A stretch of 64,000 bases of DNA from JBJGXI01 sp045635475 (GCF_045635475.1 NZ_JBJGXI010000024.1:14760-78759), one strand, 5' to 3'. Positions 1 to 8,749 are shown, counted from the first letter of the stretch. Notes: a model not told the origin generated them from the letters alone. Numbers and translations: made by a program.

Positions 1-1192
1 AGAAGAATATATCACAGGTAATGCTAGTGACTATGATAAGTTTCTAGCTTGGGCAAGAACAGTGCCGATGTTAATTGGTAATCCATTATATAACTGGACC
101 CATTTAGAATTGCAACGCTTCTTTGGTGTAAATGAGGTGCTAAATGAAAAAACAGCACCGATAATTTGGGATGAAGTAAATGCTAAGTTAACTAGCGGGG
201 AGTACCGTGCTCGAGATTTCATAAAACAATCCAATGTTAGCGTTGTTGTTACAACAGACGATCCTGTAGATGATTTACAATATCATGCGAAGTTGCTTGA
301 AGAGGGCGATTTTAGTGTGAAAGTGCTACCAGGTTTTCGTCCTGATAAAGGATTAGAAATTAATCGCAATGGCTTCCAGGAATGGATTAACAAGCTACAA
401 AACGTTTCAAACGTGAGCATCTCGTCTTATGATGATTATCTTGCAGCACTTGAGTCTCGCGTGGAATTTTTTCATTCGTTGGGTGGGAGAGTTTCCGATC
501 ACGCGCTAGATACGATGATGTATGCAGAAACGACTAAGGAAGAAATCGATCAGCTATTTAAAGATGCACTTGCTGGTAATAAAGTATCATTAGAAGAAGA
601 AAAGAAGTTTAAGACCTATACATTAACGTTCTTAGGGAAGTTGTATGCAAAATTAGATTGGGCGATGCAGTACCATATCAATGCACATCGAAACAACAAT
701 TCAAGAATGTTTGATCAATTAGGACCTGATTCTGGTTATGATTCCATGAATGACGAAGGAATTGCAAAACCATTGGTGAAACTATTAGATTCTATGGCAA
801 AAGAGGATGCTTTACCAAAAACGGTTTTATACTCGTTAAATCCGACTGACAACCATACGATTGCAACAATAATTGGTAGCTTTCAAGGTGGTGGGACTGC
901 GGGCAAGATTCAGTTTGGTACAGCGTGGTGGTTTAATGACTCTAAGCCAGGGATGCTAAACCAAATGAACGCTCTAGCCAGTATCGGTGTCTTCAGCCAG
1001 TTTATTGGTATGTTAACAGACTCCAGAAGCCTTTTGTCCTATCCAAGACATGAGTATTTTAGAAGACTAGTATGCTCCCTTATTGGAAAATGGGTGGAAG
1101 ACGGTGAAGTTCCAGAGGATTATGAAACATTAGGTAAGATTGTACAAAAAATTTCATATTATAATGCGGAAGCCTACTTTAATTTTAATTGA
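1..1192 (+). CDS. uxaC: Uronate isomerase, 5'-truncated by window edge
   Basis: Converts D-glucuronate to D-fructuronate and D-galacturonate to D-tagaturonate, the cytoplasmic entry step of hexuronate catabolism. The frame is open from base 2, so the first visible GTG/ATG codons are internal and the true start lies outside the window. About 396 residues of a usual ~470 are present. The conserved GNPLYNWTHLELQRFFG segment is near the visible N-terminus, and the HHINxHRNNNxRMF-like and GSFQGG segments (seen as YHINAHRNNNSRMF and GSFQGG) typical of the amidohydrolase-fold isomerase are present. It is followed by a strong terminator, then by a DeoR regulator and kduD/kduI/kdgK/kdgA, which take the products onward through KDG. 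Family assignment is confident. Confidence 0.95.
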   Translation, partial: EEYITGNASDYDKFLAWARTVPMLIGNPLYNWTHLELQRFFGVNEVLNEKTAPIIWDEVNAKLTSGEYRARDFIKQSNVSVVVTTDDPVDDLQYHAKLLEEGDFSVKVLPGFRPDKGLEINRNGFQEWINKLQNVSNVSISSYDDYLAALESRVEFFHSLGGRVSDHALDTMMYAETTKEEIDQLFKDALAGNKVSLEEEKKFKTYTLTFLGKLYAKLDWAMQYHINAHRNNNSRMFDQLGPDSGYDSMNDEGIAKPLVKLLDSMAKEDALPKTVLYSLNPTDNHTIATIIGSFQGGGTAGKIQFGTAWWFNDSKPGMLNQMNALASIGVFSQFIGMLTDSRSLLSYPRHEYFRRLVCSLIGKWVEDGEVPEDYETLGKIVQKISYYNAEAYFNFN

Positions 1193-1198
1193 TATTAC

Positions 1199-1241
1199 AA
1201 ATGCTGACTAAAAAGATTACCTTTTTGTCAGCATTTTTTTT
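1199..1241 (+). terminator. Intrinsic terminator after uxaC
   Basis: Inverted repeat with arms AATGCTGAC (1200-1208) and GTCAGCATT (1227-1235), extended internally by AAAAAG/CTTTTT, and followed by a run of eight T. It lies 8 bases after the uxaC stop. Confidence 0.9.
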
Positions 1242-1350
1242 GAATTAATAGAGTATAGATTTTCGGATCTTTATGTGAAATGAGAATTGTTTATTGCCCG
1301 GGAAATTTGTCGAAGTGATAATCAGCAAATTGCTTTTATATACACGAAGA

Positions 1351-1381
1351 TGTTTGTTTTTGTTCGATTTTATATTATAAT
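1351..1381 (+). promoter_or_regulatory. Probable sigma-A promoter with DeoR-type operator half-sites
   Basis: A perfect TATAAT (1376-1381) lies 16 bases after TTGTTT (1354-1359), 36 bases before the DeoR gene start. TGTTT (1351-1355) and TGTTC (1361-1365) repeat with a 10-base period across the -35 box. The same motif in reverse complement occurs as GAACA/GAACA at 2246-2260 ahead of kduD, which suggests autoregulation. Promoter assignment is inferred from consensus only. Confidence 0.5.
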
Positions 1382-1417
1382 AGGAAATACGATTAGGAAC
1401 GAAGGAGGAAGTGAGTT

Positions 1418-2182
1418 GTGCTTTCAGTAGAAAGATATGAAGCTATTTTAAATAAATTAGAAACGAACAAAACAGTCAAAGTTTCGGAGCTAAGCAAGCT
1501 ATTAGGTGTAACGGAAAAAACGATTCGTATTGATTTAGAATCATTGGAAAAAAAGGGCTTATTAATGCGGATTCACGGCGGTGCTATGTTAGAAAATACA
1601 GAAGGTAGAATAGTGCCGATTAAGGAAAGGCAGTCTAGTCAAACCGATAGCAAGGCTTCAATATCAAAGGAAGCCGCAAGTTTAATAAAGCCACATGAAA
1701 CAATTTTGATGGATGGTGGTAGCACGACAAGTGCGATAGCTGAATTACTTGGTGATTTTCCTGTTACAGTAATAACAAATGATATAAAAATTGCCAATAT
1801 TCTTCACGAAAAAGAAAATGTCCAGTTAGTTGTTTTGGGAGGAACAAAAATTCATAACTCTTCCTCACTTATTGGCGACCAAGCAGCACAAGCACTAAGT
1901 AAACTTCGCGTAAATCGCCTTTTTTTTGGAACAACTGGATTTTCAATTGACCATGGACTAACGGTCTTAAACAGTTTGCATGCAGATTGGAAACGAAAGA
2001 TTATTAATTGTGCAGATCATGTAACACTTGTTGCAGATTCAACTAAGTTCGAAAAGGTTGCATTAATTCAGTTCGCTACAATGACAGATGTGGATGAGCT
2101 TATAACGGACAATAATCTTGTAGATGTAGCAAGGGAAAAGCTTGAAAACATAGGTGTAAATGTAAAAATCGCAAATATGTAA
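1418..2182 (+). CDS. DeoR-family transcriptional regulator of the uronate/KDG genes
   Basis: DeoR regulators bind DNA through an N-terminal winged helix and sense a sugar phosphate with a C-terminal RpiA/NagB-like domain. The 254-residue product has the HTH at about residues 18-45 (VSELSKLLGVTEKTIRIDLE) followed by the family signature RIHGGA at about 50-56, and effector-domain motifs MDGGSTTSAI and ITNDIKIA. It starts at GTG 1418, 8 bases after GAAGGAGG. It sits between uxaC and kduD on the same strand, so it probably controls the kdu/kdg genes in response to a KDG-pathway intermediate (inference). B. subtilis uses a LacI-type KdgR for the equivalent operon, so this is a different regulator type. 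Confidence 0.85.
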   Translation: MLSVERYEAILNKLETNKTVKVSELSKLLGVTEKTIRIDLESLEKKGLLMRIHGGAMLENTEGRIVPIKERQSSQTDSKASISKEAASLIKPHETILMDGGSTTSAIAELLGDFPVTVITNDIKIANILHEKENVQLVVLGGTKIHNSSSLIGDQAAQALSKLRVNRLFFGTTGFSIDHGLTVLNSLHADWKRKIINCADHVTLVADSTKFEKVALIQFATMTDVDELITDNNLVDVAREKLENIGVNVKIANM

Positions 2183-2245
2183 CGCGAAAGCCCAATTAAG
2201 TTAGTTGATGTTTTTTGAATCAAATGGTAAAATATAAACTATATT

Positions 2246-2260
2246 GAACAATAATGAACA
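2246..2260 (+). promoter_or_regulatory. Candidate DeoR operator ahead of kduD
   Basis: Direct repeat GAACA-N5-GAACA (starts at 2246 and 2256), i.e. one helical turn apart, 40 bases before the kduD start. It is the reverse complement of the TGTTT-N5-TGTTC repeat at the upstream regulator's own promoter. Assignment to that regulator is inference from this match. Confidence 0.4.
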
Positions 2261-2299
2261 AAATTGATGAAAATTATCCAAAATAAGGAGGCTTATATT

Positions 2300-3058
2300 T
2301 TGATCGAATCACTATTTTCATTAAAAGGCAAAGTAGCGTTAGTAACCGGATCTAGTAGAGGTTTAGGACAAGGTATTGCTGTTGGTTTTGCAAAGGCTGG
2401 CGCCGGTGTAATTGGTGTTAGTTCCAGTAGTAGTTCAAATACAAAGGAATTAGTAGAATCAGAGGGTGCTAGATATTATGAGTTAGCTGCCGATTTAATG
2501 GACCCAATGGCTGCAAAACAGCTTGCTGCTGAAGCGATCAGTTTAACAGGTCAAGTTGATATTCTTGTGAACAATGCAGGTATTATTCGTCGAAATCCTG
2601 TCGCCGAACACTCGGATGATGAATGGTTTGATGTTATTAATATTAACCAAAACTCGGTTTTCTTTTTATGTCGAGAGATCGGTAAGCATATGCTTGAAAG
2701 AGGTTCTGGGAAAATAATCAATATCGCTTCGATGCTATCGTACCAAGGTGGATTAACTGTTCCTGGCTATGCTGCAAGTAAGCATGCAGTCGCTGGTATC
2801 ACGAAATCGTTAGCAAATGAATGGGCTAGTAAAGGTTTGAATGTAAACGCTATCGCACCAGGTTACTTTGCAACGGATAACACGGCTCCAATTCGTGAAA
2901 ACGAAGCACGTAAATCATCGATTGAAGCACGAATTCCACAAGGTAGATGGGGAACTCCTGAGGATTTACAAGGGGCAGCGATTTTCCTTGCTTCTGATGC
3001 TTCAAATTATATGAATGGCCACGTCCTCTGCGTTGATGGCGGATGGATGGGTTCTTAA
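2300..3058 (+). CDS. kduD: 2-dehydro-3-deoxy-D-gluconate 5-dehydrogenase
   Basis: NAD(H)-dependent SDR that interconverts 3-deoxy-D-glycero-2,5-hexodiulosonate and 2-keto-3-deoxygluconate, the step after KduI. I place the start at TTG 2300: a perfect AAGGAGG (2285-2291) lies 8 bases upstream and the 252-residue product (MIESLFSLKGKVALVTG...) has the usual KduD length. An upstream ATG at 2264 lacks a ribosome site. The Rossmann motif TGSSRGLGQG is at about residues 18-27, NNAG at about 90 and the catalytic YAASK at about 155. It is followed 36 bases later by kduI, in the order usual for Gram-positive kdu operons. Confidence 0.9.
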   Translation: MIESLFSLKGKVALVTGSSRGLGQGIAVGFAKAGAGVIGVSSSSSSNTKELVESEGARYYELAADLMDPMAAKQLAAEAISLTGQVDILVNNAGIIRRNPVAEHSDDEWFDVININQNSVFFLCREIGKHMLERGSGKIINIASMLSYQGGLTVPGYAASKHAVAGITKSLANEWASKGLNVNAIAPGYFATDNTAPIRENEARKSSIEARIPQGRWGTPEDLQGAAIFLASDASNYMNGHVLCVDGGWMGS

Positions 3059-3093
3059 TAACTTTTTTTAAAAATAGGAAGGGGAAATAAAAG

Positions 3094-3927
3094 ATGGAAA
3101 TAAGATATGCAACGAATCCAACAGATTTTAAATCGTATGATGGGGAAAGAATTCGTAAGGACTTTTTAGTTGAAAATCTATTTACTACTGGTGAGATTAA
3201 ATTGGTGTACTCTCATTACGATCGACTGATCACAGGTGGAGCAGTACCAACAAACAAACCGCTAGTATTAGATGATAAAGAAACATTGAAAACAGAGTAC
3301 TTTTTAGAGCGTAGAGAAGTAGGGTTCATTAATATTTCTGACAACGTTGGCAAGGTTATCGTTGATGGTGAAGCTTATGAACTAAATAAGCGTGATTGCT
3401 TATATGTGGGTAAAGGCAATAAAGAGGTAAGCGTGGAAAGTGTTGATGCTGCAAATCCAGCGAAGTTCTACATCGTGTCGGCGCTAGCTCATACGAACTA
3501 TCCAACTAAAAAGCTACCAATTGCAGATGCTGTTCCGACACACTTAGGATCTGACGAGGGATCAAACAAACGTACGATATACAAGTATATTCATGAAGAT
3601 GGCATTCAAAGTTGTCAGTTAATGATGGGGATGACTTTACTTGCACCAAATAATATGTGGAATACGATGCCACCACACGTACATGATCGCCGTATGGAAG
3701 CGTATCTGTATTTCGATATGGATGAGGAATCTCGCGTATTTCACTTTATGGGGCAGCCGGATGATACACGCCACATGGTTGTCAAAAATGAACAAGTTAT
3801 TCTATCACCGCCTTGGTCCATTCACTCTGGTGTAGGCACAAACAATTACACGTTTATTTGGGCAATGGCAGGCGAGAATTACACATTCACAGATATGGGT
3901 CATGTTACAATGGCAGATCTTAAATAA
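3094..3927 (+). CDS. kduI: 5-dehydro-4-deoxy-D-glucuronate isomerase
   Basis: Zinc-dependent cupin isomerase acting on 4-deoxy-L-threo-5-hexosulose uronate, the spontaneous product of unsaturated uronates released by polysaccharide lyases. The 277-residue length is typical. The metal-binding segment PPHVHDRRMEAYLYFDM is at about residues 192-208 and a further conserved SPPWSIHSG follows at about 240. ATG 3094 follows GGAAGGGGA. Its presence next to kduD indicates that the organism takes up lyase products such as unsaturated galacturonides, though no lyase gene is in the window. A terminator follows, so kdgK/kdgA may have separate expression or depend on readthrough. Confidence 0.95.
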   Translation: MEIRYATNPTDFKSYDGERIRKDFLVENLFTTGEIKLVYSHYDRLITGGAVPTNKPLVLDDKETLKTEYFLERREVGFINISDNVGKVIVDGEAYELNKRDCLYVGKGNKEVSVESVDAANPAKFYIVSALAHTNYPTKKLPIADAVPTHLGSDEGSNKRTIYKYIHEDGIQSCQLMMGMTLLAPNNMWNTMPPHVHDRRMEAYLYFDMDEESRVFHFMGQPDDTRHMVVKNEQVILSPPWSIHSGVGTNNYTFIWAMAGENYTFTDMGHVTMADLK

Positions 3928-3961
3928 TTTCTTTAGAGATTGAACACAGACTCTTAAATTC

Positions 3962-4010
3962 TACCATCAGTAGAGGGAATCCCCTCCTCTGATGGAAGTT
4001 TTTATTTTTT
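3962..4010 (+). terminator. Intrinsic terminator after kduI
   Basis: Arms CCATCAG (3964-3970) and CTGATGG (3989-3995), with inner AGAGGG/CCCTC pairing, followed by a T-rich tract. It separates kduD-kduI from kdgK-kdgA. Confidence 0.85.
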
Positions 4011-4045
4011 CATGAAAACCGACTCAATTACAGGAGCGAAAAAAT

Positions 4046-4990
4046 ATGGATGTTATTACATTAGGCGAGAGTATGGTCTTATTTAAACCAGATTCCTTGG
4101 GACCACTTAGATATGTGAATGGATTTAGTAAAACGGTCGGAGGGGCTGAGTCAAACTTAGCTGTTGCCTTGACTCGACTCGGTCATCAAGTAGGTTGGGT
4201 TAGCAAGCTCGGAAATGATGAATTTGGTCTGTATGTGCGCAATACGATCCGTGGAGAAGGGGTTGAAACTTCTCGGGTATTGTTTGATGATCATGCACCC
4301 ACAGCAGTCTTTTTTAAGGAAAGAAAATCAAATCAAGACCCTAACATTTATTATTATCGCAAAAACTCAGCGGCCAGCTTGCTTCGCCCTGAGGAGTTAG
4401 ATGAGAGTTATTTTAAAACTGCAAAATATCTTCATTTAACTGGTATTACACCTGCACTCAGTGATAGTTGTCGAGCAACTGTTTATCAAGCTATGAAGCT
4501 AGCAAAACAACATAATCAAACGACTGTTTTTGACCCGAATATTCGTTTAAAGCTATGGTCAAAAGAAGAGGCAAAATCTGTTTTAAACGACATCGCTGGA
4601 CAAGTTGACATCGTTTTACCAGGTGTAGATGAAGGAGAACTTATGACAGGTCATAAAGAGCCTGAGCAAATTGCGACTGCTTTACTTGAAAATGGTGCAA
4701 GAATCGTTGTCGTCAAGTTAGGAAGTAAAGGCGCCTACTATGCAACGAAAGAGGAAAGTGCTTTTGTTGCTGGCTATCAGGTAGATGAAATAGTCGATAC
4801 AGCAGGAGCAGGAGATGGATTTGCTGCAGGATTTTTATCTGGGTTACTACGTGGGTGGGATTTCGAACAAGCCGTTCAATTCGGTAATAAAATTGGTGCA
4901 TTTGCTTTAAGTGTTGCAGGTGATATGGAAGGATACCCTTTCTGGAATCAGGTAGACCCGGAACAATCCCAACAAATAATTTCTCGATAG
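4046..4990 (+). CDS. kdgK: 2-keto-3-deoxygluconate kinase
   Basis: PfkB-family sugar kinase that phosphorylates KDG to KDPG with ATP. The 314-residue protein starts with ITLGESMVLFKPD and carries the N-terminal GG motif (VGGAESNLAVAL, about residues 32-43). The C-terminal PfkB signature DTAGAGDGFAAGF at about 250-262 contains the catalytic Asp. ATG 4046 follows AGGAGCGA. The next gene, the KDPG aldolase, begins 12 bases after its stop, so the two are co-transcribed and act consecutively. Confidence 0.92.
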   Translation: MDVITLGESMVLFKPDSLGPLRYVNGFSKTVGGAESNLAVALTRLGHQVGWVSKLGNDEFGLYVRNTIRGEGVETSRVLFDDHAPTAVFFKERKSNQDPNIYYYRKNSAASLLRPEELDESYFKTAKYLHLTGITPALSDSCRATVYQAMKLAKQHNQTTVFDPNIRLKLWSKEEAKSVLNDIAGQVDIVLPGVDEGELMTGHKEPEQIATALLENGARIVVVKLGSKGAYYATKEESAFVAGYQVDEIVDTAGAGDGFAAGFLSGLLRGWDFEQAVQFGNKIGAFALSVAGDMEGYPFWNQVDPEQSQQIISR

Positions 4991-5002
4991 GAAGTGGATG
5001 CG

Positions 5003-5650
5003 ATGATTAGTAAAGCAAGCTTAATAGATCGTTTAGTAAAGAGTGGTGTGGTCGCAGTGATCCGCCAAGTACCAATTGATGCAGTGGAGAAGGTGTGTGA
5101 GCATTTAATTAAAGGTGGCGTTAATGCTTTAGAGGTTACAGTTGATGACCCAAATGGTTATTCAATCATAAGAAATCTAACTAATCGATTTAAAGACGAA
5201 GCGATTATTGGCGCAGGAACGGTGTTAAATGCTCAGTCTGCGCAAAAAGCTATTGATAATGGAGCAGAATTTATTGTTAGCCCTACCTTAAGCGAAGATG
5301 TTATTAAAACAACATTAAGGTATGGAAAAGTTTCTGTACCAGGAGTTATGACACCTACTGAAGCACTCACGGCTTTTGAACATGGTGCAGATATGGTGAA
5401 AGTTTTTCCGGCATCCTCTGTCGGTGCTTCGTTCATAAAAAATATGAGAGGTCCACTACCTCAAATTCCAATTATGACTACTGGTGGCATCAATCTCGAC
5501 AATGCGGCTGAGTTTATTGAAGCAGGGGCAGTTGCGATTGGTGCTGGAGGTAACTTAGTTAATAACAAGCTGATTAAGGAAGCTAAATTCGAAGAGATCG
5601 AAAAAATAGCAAAGTCTTATATAGAAATTGTAAAAAATGCTAGAGGTTAA
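5003..5650 (+). CDS. kdgA: 2-keto-3-deoxy-6-phosphogluconate aldolase
   Basis: Class I aldolase that cleaves KDPG to pyruvate and glyceraldehyde 3-phosphate (Entner-Doudoroff aldolase). The 215-residue product has the Schiff-base lysine in MVKVFPAS (K133), the catalytic Glu in ALEVTVDD (E44) and the GAGTVL phosphate/substrate loop at 70-75. I chose ATG 5003 because AGGAAGTGG precedes it; an in-frame GTG at 4994 would add only three residues. It is the last gene of the uronate cluster and is followed by a strong terminator. Confidence 0.92.
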   Translation: MISKASLIDRLVKSGVVAVIRQVPIDAVEKVCEHLIKGGVNALEVTVDDPNGYSIIRNLTNRFKDEAIIGAGTVLNAQSAQKAIDNGAEFIVSPTLSEDVIKTTLRYGKVSVPGVMTPTEALTAFEHGADMVKVFPASSVGASFIKNMRGPLPQIPIMTTGGINLDNAAEFIEAGAVAIGAGGNLVNNKLIKEAKFEEIEKIAKSYIEIVKNARG

Positions 5651-5658
5651 GATGAATA

Positions 5659-5706
5659 TAAAAAGTGTCAGGACTGCTAGATAGCTAGTTCCTGACACTT
5701 TTTAGT
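5659..5706. terminator. Bidirectional terminator between convergent genes
   Basis: Perfect 13-bp arms AAAAGTGTCAGGA (5661-5673) and TCCTGACACTTTT (5690-5702), with A-rich sequence before and T-rich sequence after. It can end both kdgA (plus) and the oxidoreductase at 5732-7015 (minus). Confidence 0.92.
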
Positions 5707-5731
5707 TTATATACTAATCTAGCATTGCCGA

Positions 5732-7015
5732 TCAAATATCCAACAAATCTGCTATTTTCACAACTTGTTTTGTTCGCAATGAAATATTACCTGCAATTCC
5801 TGTTAAAATCGACATGGCCCCATCAACATGCGAAGCTGCACGGTTAAATTCATCTTCAGTTGGTTCACCAAATAAGTCCTGCAATAGCACGGTATCACCG
5901 CCACCATGGCCACCTTCACCTTCGACAACTTCAGCCTCATAAGGTTCGCCAAACATTGGCAATACTTTTATTGATTTTTCTTCCAGTTTTCCTTCATCAC
6001 TTTTCGAGCCACCTGAATTAATGTATGACTGCTCACGAACTTGCATTTCTATTCTGCCTTTACTACCATTGAAAACAACAACAAAACCTTCCCATGGAAG
6101 ATAAGCATTTAAAGAATAGGTTAGGATTGCTTTATTTTTATACGTAACGAGAACACCTAATGTGTCCTCAATATCGATACCATCACCAAACACACTTTGA
6201 TCACGTTGGTATCCATCTTCTTCTTCTGCATCAAGGTACATCGCTTTTAGATGTGGATTCGCTTCTAAATCAATCGCAAAAGGGTCTTCCTTAGCATGCT
6301 TTGTTCCATGTGCGCGCTGGTAAAATTCGGTTACACCTCGTGCTTCTGCATTTTCTTTACCGTAATAACGGAGTCCACCAGAAGCATACACTGTTTCTGG
6401 AATAGTACCTAACCAGAAATTGACAAGATCAAAATGGTGCGTGGACTTATGTACAAGGAGCCCACCGCTATTTTTCTTATTTCGATGCCACCTACGGAAA
6501 TAGTCTGCACCATGCTGTGTATCTAACGCCCATTCAAAATGGACAGAAAATACATTACCAATTACATCGTCGCGAATCAGTTCACGTATTTTTGTATTAT
6601 GTGGGGCATAACGATAATTAAAAGCAACACGTACCTGATTGCCAGTTCGCTCAATCGCGTCTAAAATTGATTGTGCTTTTTCTTCATCGACTGTCATTGG
6701 CTTTTCAGTGATCACATCACAACCTAATTCAAGTGCTTTAATAATATACGTGTGATGTGTCCGGTCTACAGTTGTAACGATGACAATGTCGGGCTGTTCC
6801 TGCTTAATCATCACTTCAAATTCACTAGCTTTGTAAGTGTTAACCTTTTTATGATCATACTTTTCCTCTAAAAGTTGATTGGCATAATCCATTCTTGTTT
6901 GATTAACATCACAAAAGGCAAGCAATTGACATGTATCTCGGAAATCCTTTGTCATTGCACCATAGAAGAATTCAGCTCTACCGCCAGTACCAATGAGTAC
7001 ATATTTCTTTTTCAT
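5732..7015 (-). CDS. Gfo/Idh/MocA-family oxidoreductase
   Basis: NAD(P)-dependent sugar or inositol-type dehydrogenase with an N-terminal Rossmann fold. At 427 residues it is longer than the usual 330-390. The N-terminus carries YVLIGTGGRAEFFYG (nucleotide binding) and the conserved EKPMTVDEEKAQ motif is at about residue 100, with the catalytic Lys. VHKSTHHFDLVNFWLG supplies the histidine motif at about 195. ATG at 7015 follows TAAGGAGTG. It stands alone, convergent with kdgA. Its upstream region holds a perfect cre match and a second palindrome, so it is probably a catabolite-controlled sugar gene. The substrate cannot be told from sequence; a GH109-like or uronate-related role is possible but not supported. 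Confidence 0.85.
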   Translation of the reverse strand: MKKKYVLIGTGGRAEFFYGAMTKDFRDTCQLLAFCDVNQTRMDYANQLLEEKYDHKKVNTYKASEFEVMIKQEQPDIVIVTTVDRTHHTYIIKALELGCDVITEKPMTVDEEKAQSILDAIERTGNQVRVAFNYRYAPHNTKIRELIRDDVIGNVFSVHFEWALDTQHGADYFRRWHRNKKNSGGLLVHKSTHHFDLVNFWLGTIPETVYASGGLRYYGKENAEARGVTEFYQRAHGTKHAKEDPFAIDLEANPHLKAMYLDAEEEDGYQRDQSVFGDGIDIEDTLGVLVTYKNKAILTYSLNAYLPWEGFVVVFNGSKGRIEMQVREQSYINSGGSKSDEGKLEEKSIKVLPMFGEPYEAEVVEGEGGHGGGDTVLLQDLFGEPTEDEFNRAASHVDGAMSILTGIAGNISLRTKQVVKIADLLDI

Positions 7016-7058
7016 TACACCACTCCTTAAATTAATGAGTCAGGATTTAATGATCTTG

Positions 7059-7072
7059 TGTTACCGTTTACA
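7059..7072 (-). promoter_or_regulatory. cre (CcpA) site candidate
   Basis: TGTTACCGTTTACA matches the cre consensus TGWNANCGNTNNCA at every defined position. It lies 44 bases upstream of the oxidoreductase start. It also resembles the TGNTACCGNTAACA palindrome found at the fuc locus, so a LacI-family site is an alternative. Confidence 0.55.
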
Positions 7073-7080
7073 ATTAAGTG

Positions 7081-7096
7081 TTTACAACGTTGTTAA
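7081..7096. promoter_or_regulatory. LacI-type operator-like palindrome
   Basis: TTTACAACGTTGTTAA is a 16-bp palindrome with one mismatch, centred on AACGTT, about 66 bases upstream of the minus-strand oxidoreductase gene and next to the cre candidate. Confidence 0.4.
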
Positions 7097-7187
7097 TATT
7101 GATTTTAAAGGATTATTGGGGTTTGAGCAAACATTATGTAGGATCCTCAAATAACGGCAATCTTTCCCATACAAGAAAAAATCATAT

Positions 7188-7225
7188 TATAGCCATCCAA
7201 AAATAAATAAATTTGGATGGCTAAA
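7188..7225 (-). terminator. Hairpin after the MFS gene
   Basis: Perfect 12-bp arms TAGCCATCCAAA (7190-7201) and TTTGGATGGCTA (7212-7223), 16 bases beyond the stop of the minus-strand MFS gene. The following T tract on the minus strand is interrupted, so termination may be inefficient. Confidence 0.6.
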
Positions 7226-7240
7226 ATACGCGTATATTAA

Positions 7241-8719
7241 TTAAAATTCAATGTTTCCCCTACTAGCTGCTTGCTTGTTTGTAACAACAAGATAAATCAT
7301 CGCAAGGATTGTCAAGCTCATCACAAATAAAAAAAAACTATGAAAGCCGAGCATCACTTGTGCGTTAGCTGGCCTATGGTCTGACAAAAGCCATTCCGTG
7401 ATGGAACCTTGGACAAACATATTCATAAATGTTACACCTACTGCTGTACCCATAATCATACCGAAATTTCTAAATAGTGCGATGGTACTCGTGATAATCC
7501 CTAAGTATTGGAACGGGATATAACCAATCATTAGCTTATAGTTTGGTGATGTTAAAATCCCCATCGCAAATCCTAACAAACAAAGCAGTAAGCTAACGAC
7601 CAATAGGGAAGAAGACGTTGTTAGCATGCTTAACCCGAATAATGAAGCTATCATGATGCCGAGTCCAATCATTACGACGATAAAGCTACCAAATCGATCG
7701 GCAAGCGTTCCACTTACCGGACCAAATATTGCTAATAATAGCGGGTAACTCATTAATAGTAAACCGGAAACCGACGGGGAAATATCCAATACACCGCGTA
7801 AATAAAACGGAATAACAACCATTGCTGAAAAAGTTGCCATATAACTTACCACGATAATCAAGCTACCTGAACGAACCATCGGTGGTGCGAGTACGTTTAA
7901 TTGGATAAATGGGTCCTGCTTTTTTCTCACCCAGTATAGAAATAGCACGAGTGTACTAATGCCAGTAAGCGTAATTGGCCATAGCAAAGCAGTTACGCTA
8001 CCTTCGCCAATTTGATTGAGCACAAAAATGATCGATGTTAGTGCTACCCCGAAAAGAGCGGCACCAATATAATCAAAAGAACGTTTTTGTTCTTCGGGAT
8101 TGTCTCTCGGTATAAATCGAGTAGCCATAAGCGCAGCCGCGATTAGTAATGGCAACTGAATCCAAAACAAGACTTGCCAGGAAAACCAATTGATCAGTAA
8201 ACCACCCACAGAAGGACCTAACAAAGCTCCAACGCCAACAGCGGTACCGATAATACCAAGTGCTTTTCCTCTTTTTTCCTCAGGATAGCTTTCTGTAATA
8301 ATTGCCATGTTTGTTGCTTGAAGCATCGCTGCCCCCATGCCCTGGACAAACCTGGCTGCAAGCAAAAACACAAGTGAAAAGGAAAATGCTGCTAAAACAA
8401 TACCAATGCCAAACACGAGATAACCGATGTTATGTATTCGTTTTTTTCCATACCGGTCGGAAAGCTTACCCATGATGGGCAAGCCGAGCATGACTGCAAG
8501 TAAATAACCGGTGACAATCCATTGGGTTATACCAAGTTGTGCTTGAAAAAATACCGACAAGTCTGGCAAAGCTATATTAACTAGCCCTGCAGAAAAGTGG
8601 GATAAAAATGTACCAGGGCAAACCGACAAAAGTAGTAGGATCGGTGCTGCAGTCTGTTTTGTTAACGGTTTGTTTGATACATATGCTCGACTTGCTTCTA
8701 CCTTTCTCACAATAGTCAC
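7241..8719 (-). CDS. MFS transporter, DHA2 (EmrB/QacA-like) family
   Basis: Drug:H+ antiporter-type membrane protein of 492 residues with about 14 hydrophobic segments. Motif A appears as GKLSDRYGKKR (about residues 82-92), and the DHA-family motif C region GTAVGVGALLGPSVGGLL is at about 160. The annotated GTG at 8719 has only a weak ribosome site; GTG at 8710 is preceded by AGGTGA and may be the true start. It is the last gene of a minus-strand run (binding protein, ATPase, permease, hydrolase, MFS) and starts 30 bases after the hydrolase stop. It may export a product or analogue of the hydrolase substrate (inference). Confidence 0.88.
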   Translation of the reverse strand: MTIVRKVEASRAYVSNKPLTKQTAAPILLLLSVCPGTFLSHFSAGLVNIALPDLSVFFQAQLGITQWIVTGYLLAVMLGLPIMGKLSDRYGKKRIHNIGYLVFGIGIVLAAFSFSLVFLLAARFVQGMGAAMLQATNMAIITESYPEEKRGKALGIIGTAVGVGALLGPSVGGLLINWFSWQVLFWIQLPLLIAAALMATRFIPRDNPEEQKRSFDYIGAALFGVALTSIIFVLNQIGEGSVTALLWPITLTGISTLVLFLYWVRKKQDPFIQLNVLAPPMVRSGSLIIVVSYMATFSAMVVIPFYLRGVLDISPSVSGLLLMSYPLLLAIFGPVSGTLADRFGSFIVVMIGLGIMIASLFGLSMLTTSSSLLVVSLLLCLLGFAMGILTSPNYKLMIGYIPFQYLGIITSTIALFRNFGMIMGTAVGVTFMNMFVQGSITEWLLSDHRPANAQVMLGFHSFFLFVMSLTILAMIYLVVTNKQAASRGNIEF

Positions 8720-8749
8720 CTGCTTTTTTAATCAACCTAAAAGTACTGT

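Noticed and set aside
2215..2238. Sigma-A promoter directly before kduD
   Set aside because: TTGAAT and TATAAA are only 12 bases apart, too close for a functional -35/-10 pair.
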